From contig NZ_JAVDYB010000001.1 of assembly GCF_031458235.1 (NCBI RefSeq), forward strand, positions 7,382,501 through 7,446,500: a stretch of DNA of 64,000 bases. The letters are read 5' to 3'. The position numbers and the translations under genes are program-made. This stretch comes from Catenuloplanes atrovinosus (GTDB lineage Bacteria; Actinomycetota; Actinomycetes; Mycobacteriales; Micromonosporaceae). The notes beneath the pieces were generated by a model. That model worked only from the letters and a program-made list of their open reading frames with translations, made no database searches and had not been told where the DNA came from. Within the stretch, counting starts at the first letter, position 1; each line of letters begins with the position of its first letter. Of this stretch, positions 61,795 through 64,000 are shown piece by piece.

Positions 61795-63111
61795 ATGTCC
61801 TCGACCGACGCCCGCCCTGCCCGACGCAGGCCCCACCTCTTCCTGCGCGCCTCCGGCGTGGACCCCGGTGAGGCGATCTTCTGGGGGGAGGCCGGCCGCT
61901 ACCGGGTCTTCGGCGCGCTGGTGCTGTTCACCACGCTGATGGCCACCGCCACCGTGTTCTGGGCGGTCACCATCGCCACCGACGCGCCCTGGCAGGTCGC
62001 GGTCGCGGTGGCGCTGATCTGGGGCTTCGGCATCTTCCAGATCGACCGCTGGCTGATCTCCGCGCACGTCGAGCGGGACGGCGTGCTCCACCGGCTCTGG
62101 CTGCTGGTGCCGCGACTGGCGATCGCCGTACCGATGGGGCTGCTGATCGCCTGGTTCGCGATGCTCGGCGTCGGCGCCAAGGAGATCCGGCAGGAACTGG
62201 ACGTGGACCGGCTGCGCGACGCGTCCGCGATCTCCGCCCAGGTCCGCGATTCCTCCGAGCTGGCCAGCCAGCGGGACACGCTGCTGGCGGAGAAGGCGGC
62301 GCTGCAGACCGCGTACGACCGGGCCGCCGCCGCGATCCCGGCGCTGCAACGCGCGTTCGACGAGGAGTGCAACGGCACCGGCGGTACGCGCACGCCCGGC
62401 TGCGGCCCGATCGCGCAGGTCAAGCTCGGCGACCTGAACGCCGGCAAGGCGGCCCGGGACGCCGCGCAGCGCCGCCTGGCCGCCCGCGGCGCGGAGATCG
62501 ACGCGGCCGTGCAGCAGCTGGACCGGCGCATCGCGGCCAGCGCGGACGCGGCCAGCGTCTCCACCGCGCACAACGACGGCGTCTTCGCCCGCCGCGCCGC
62601 GCTGGCCCGGGTGCTGGCCGTCGACCCGGAGGCGCGGCGGCTCTATCACCTGCTGGAGGTGGTCTTCGTCGTGGTCGACCTGGTCCCGGCCGTGGCGAAG
62701 GTGTTCTCCCCGGTCAGCATGGTGGACATCGCGCGACGGCAGCGCCGCGCGCGGGCGCGGGAGGAACTGGAGGCCGCGACCGCGGCCGAGCGCGAGTCGC
62801 CGGACGTGCACGCGGCGCTGGTCTACGCGGCGGCGCAGCGCGCGGAGAGCCTGCGCGAGCAGGCGGACGCACGGCGCGCGCTGGACAACGCCTACCTGAC
62901 CGACCGGGAGTTCCTGCACCGCGAGGCCGAGCACCGGGTCGCGCAGCACGAGGCGGCGCTGCGGGCGGAGCGCGCGCCGCACCGGGAGATGCCACACGCG
63001 CGGCCCGGCCGCCGGGCCTTCTCCGGACGGGCTCGGCGCCGTCGCCGGGTCGCGCGCACGCCGTCGCCCTTACCTCATTCCTCCGTTAGATCGAGTAAAG
63101 AGCACGACTGA
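61795..63111 (+). CDS. DUF4407 family membrane protein
   Basis: A 438-residue protein. ATG 61795 has TTGGAGG four bases upstream; an in-frame ATG at 61765 is less likely. Two TM pairs (about 38-80 and 100-125) open the protein, a long coiled-coil (about 130-260, EKAALQTAYDRAAAAIPAL and LAARGAEIDAAVQQLDRRI) follows, then another TM (about 285-305) and a charged Arg-rich tail. The layout matches DUF4407, of unknown function. It is divergent from the conservon. Confidence 0.85.
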   Translation: MSSTDARPARRRPHLFLRASGVDPGEAIFWGEAGRYRVFGALVLFTTLMATATVFWAVTIATDAPWQVAVAVALIWGFGIFQIDRWLISAHVERDGVLHRLWLLVPRLAIAVPMGLLIAWFAMLGVGAKEIRQELDVDRLRDASAISAQVRDSSELASQRDTLLAEKAALQTAYDRAAAAIPALQRAFDEECNGTGGTRTPGCGPIAQVKLGDLNAGKAARDAAQRRLAARGAEIDAAVQQLDRRIAASADAASVSTAHNDGVFARRAALARVLAVDPEARRLYHLLEVVFVVVDLVPAVAKVFSPVSMVDIARRQRRARAREELEAATAAERESPDVHAALVYAAAQRAESLREQADARRALDNAYLTDREFLHREAEHRVAQHEAALRAERAPHREMPHARPGRRAFSGRARRRRRVARTPSPLPHSSVRSSKEHD

Positions 63112-63419
63112 ATCCCGACCGAAGCGGGACGGTTGACCGTCCGGTGCCGCAAACTTGGCCCAGTTGTGACCCCGATGCGGCGACCGAATGCGGGTCGGCC
63201 TGCCGAAAATCCGAGAAACTAACGATCGGTGATTCCGGCTGTCACGCACGCGCGGAGCGAAGGCCCGATTTTTCCGCTCCAGCCCGAGATGACTCACCTT
63301 TGAGAGTCTGCATATGCACGTGCATCTGCACTTGCCATCGCCGCGTGCGGACGCGCATCATTGCCGGAGCGCCTCGCGCCATGCCCCGCACCGCCCCAGC
63401 GAGTCGAGCGAGGACCCCC
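63112..63419 (+). promoter_or_regulatory. 308-bp intergenic region with a 22-bp palindrome
   Basis: TGCATATGCAC (63309-63319) is followed by GTGCATCTGCA (63320-63330), a 22-bp palindrome with one mismatch per arm and a perfect ATGCACGTGCAT core. It lies 90 bp upstream of the next start and is a strong operator candidate. No gene seen. Confidence 0.55.
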
Positions 63420-64000
63420 ATGCCCGAACCGCCCCCGCTGCCGCCGAACCGCCGCTGGATCGTCGATCGCCTGCTGCCGCGCTTCCTGGAGCCGGAGTTC
63501 ACCGACGCCGGCGACCTGGTCCCGACCGAGCAACCGATCATGCTGTTCTGGGCCGCCCGCGGCGACCGCGGCAGCGACGTGCTCGCCCATGTCCGCGCCG
63601 AGGCCCAGGGCAACCGGCCGTGCGTGCGGATCGACCTCGGCGCCTGCGGCTGGCTGGAGCCGCACGAGTTGCTCGCCCGGGTCATGTTCGGGCTGGCCAC
63701 CCAGGTGAAGGGGTTCGGCCGGCTCACGCTTCCCCGGTTCGCGCTGGGCCTGGTCGCGCTGCGGGTGTCGTTCGAGGACGACAACAGCCGGCACGTCACC
63801 GACCAGGTGCTCCGCGACCTGCTGGCCAACCGGCACCGGCTCAAGGCCACCACGCGCGAGGTCATGCTGAAGCTCGGCCGCGACCTCGCCGCCGCCGGTC
63901 TCAAGCCCGGCCCGGCCGAGGTCAGCTACCTGGGCGCGATCGACGCCACCGCCGCCTCGCTCGGCCGCCGCGCCCACGAGAGCCTGTCGTGGTTCCGGCA
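63420..64000 (+). CDS. Hypothetical protein, 5' part only (runs off the window)
   Basis: The frame is open from ATG 63420 (AGGA seven bases upstream) to the window end, 193 residues seen. It starts MPEPPPLPPNRRWIVDRLLP and contains VRIDLGACGWLEPHELLARV and HVTDQVLRDLLANRH. No P-loop or membrane segment is visible in the part shown. The family is not recognised; its promoter region holds a striking 22-bp palindrome. Confidence 0.7.
   Translation, partial: MPEPPPLPPNRRWIVDRLLPRFLEPEFTDAGDLVPTEQPIMLFWAARGDRGSDVLAHVRAEAQGNRPCVRIDLGACGWLEPHELLARVMFGLATQVKGFGRLTLPRFALGLVALRVSFEDDNSRHVTDQVLRDLLANRHRLKATTREVMLKLGRDLAAAGLKPGPAEVSYLGAIDATAASLGRRAHESLSWFR

Overview
This is high-GC actinobacterial chromosome, most likely from a filamentous member of the Micromonosporaceae (Actinoplanes/Catenuloplanes type). 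That placement is inferred. It rests on many GTG starts, a small SRP RNA just upstream of dnaX, a conservon-type signalling operon, a DUF6230/DUF6114 pair, an XRE/DUF397 pair, a SARP/AfsR-like regulator and a copper polysaccharide monooxygenase. No rRNA, CRISPR array or transposase was seen.

Layout. 1-4279: right end of an actinomycete integrative element inserted at the 3' end of a tRNA-Ser(GGA) gene. It holds small Cys-rich genes, a DnaB-N/DUF3987 protein, an excisionase-like HTH protein and a tyrosine integrase facing the tRNA. 4400-9773: conserved replication/repair block (SRP RNA, dnaX with a very long repetitive linker, ybaB/ebfC, recR). 10172-16256: peptide/nickel-type ABC transporter operon in the order C-A-B-D-F. 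16330-19281: small unknown genes, a secreted HNH nuclease and an XRE/DUF397 pair. 19445-24871: lysC-asd, a lipoprotein, and leuA behind a Leu-rich leader peptide. 24914-29111: L,D-transpeptidase, an MFS/TetR efflux module and a diguanylate cyclase. 29231-31406: an AA10-CBM2 LPMO divergent from a YcnI-like DUF1775 protein. 31470-38751: haloacetate dehalogenase-like hydrolase, AfsR-like regulator, a tandem sensor kinase/pseudokinase pair and a GntR-Nudix fusion. 38821-43396: tRNA-Ser(CGA), deoD, an AbiEi/DUF559-like gene, a GC-rich VNTR, tadA with its associated protein, and TetR/thioesterase. 43397-52834: M23 lipoprotein, beta-propeller protein, tyrA, M48 peptidase, PHP protein, EamA transporter and DUF885 peptidase. 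52863-61481: DUF6230/DUF6114, a CNNM/CorC protein and a conservon lacking its GTPase. 61795-64000: DUF4407 membrane protein and an unfinished unknown gene.

Several signals cut across the genes. A family of roughly 56-bp imperfect palindromes with GATCTAGGG...CCCTAGATC ends occurs three times between 39.7 and 47.4 kb; two copies bracket the AbiEi/DUF559 gene. Many start codons lie exactly 6-7 nt downstream of a -10-like hexamer, which suggests widespread leaderless transcription and helped choose starts. Many convergent gene ends carry strong perfect hairpins that could act as bidirectional terminators. All positions and motifs were read by eye; names of families rest on recalled motifs and not on a database search.
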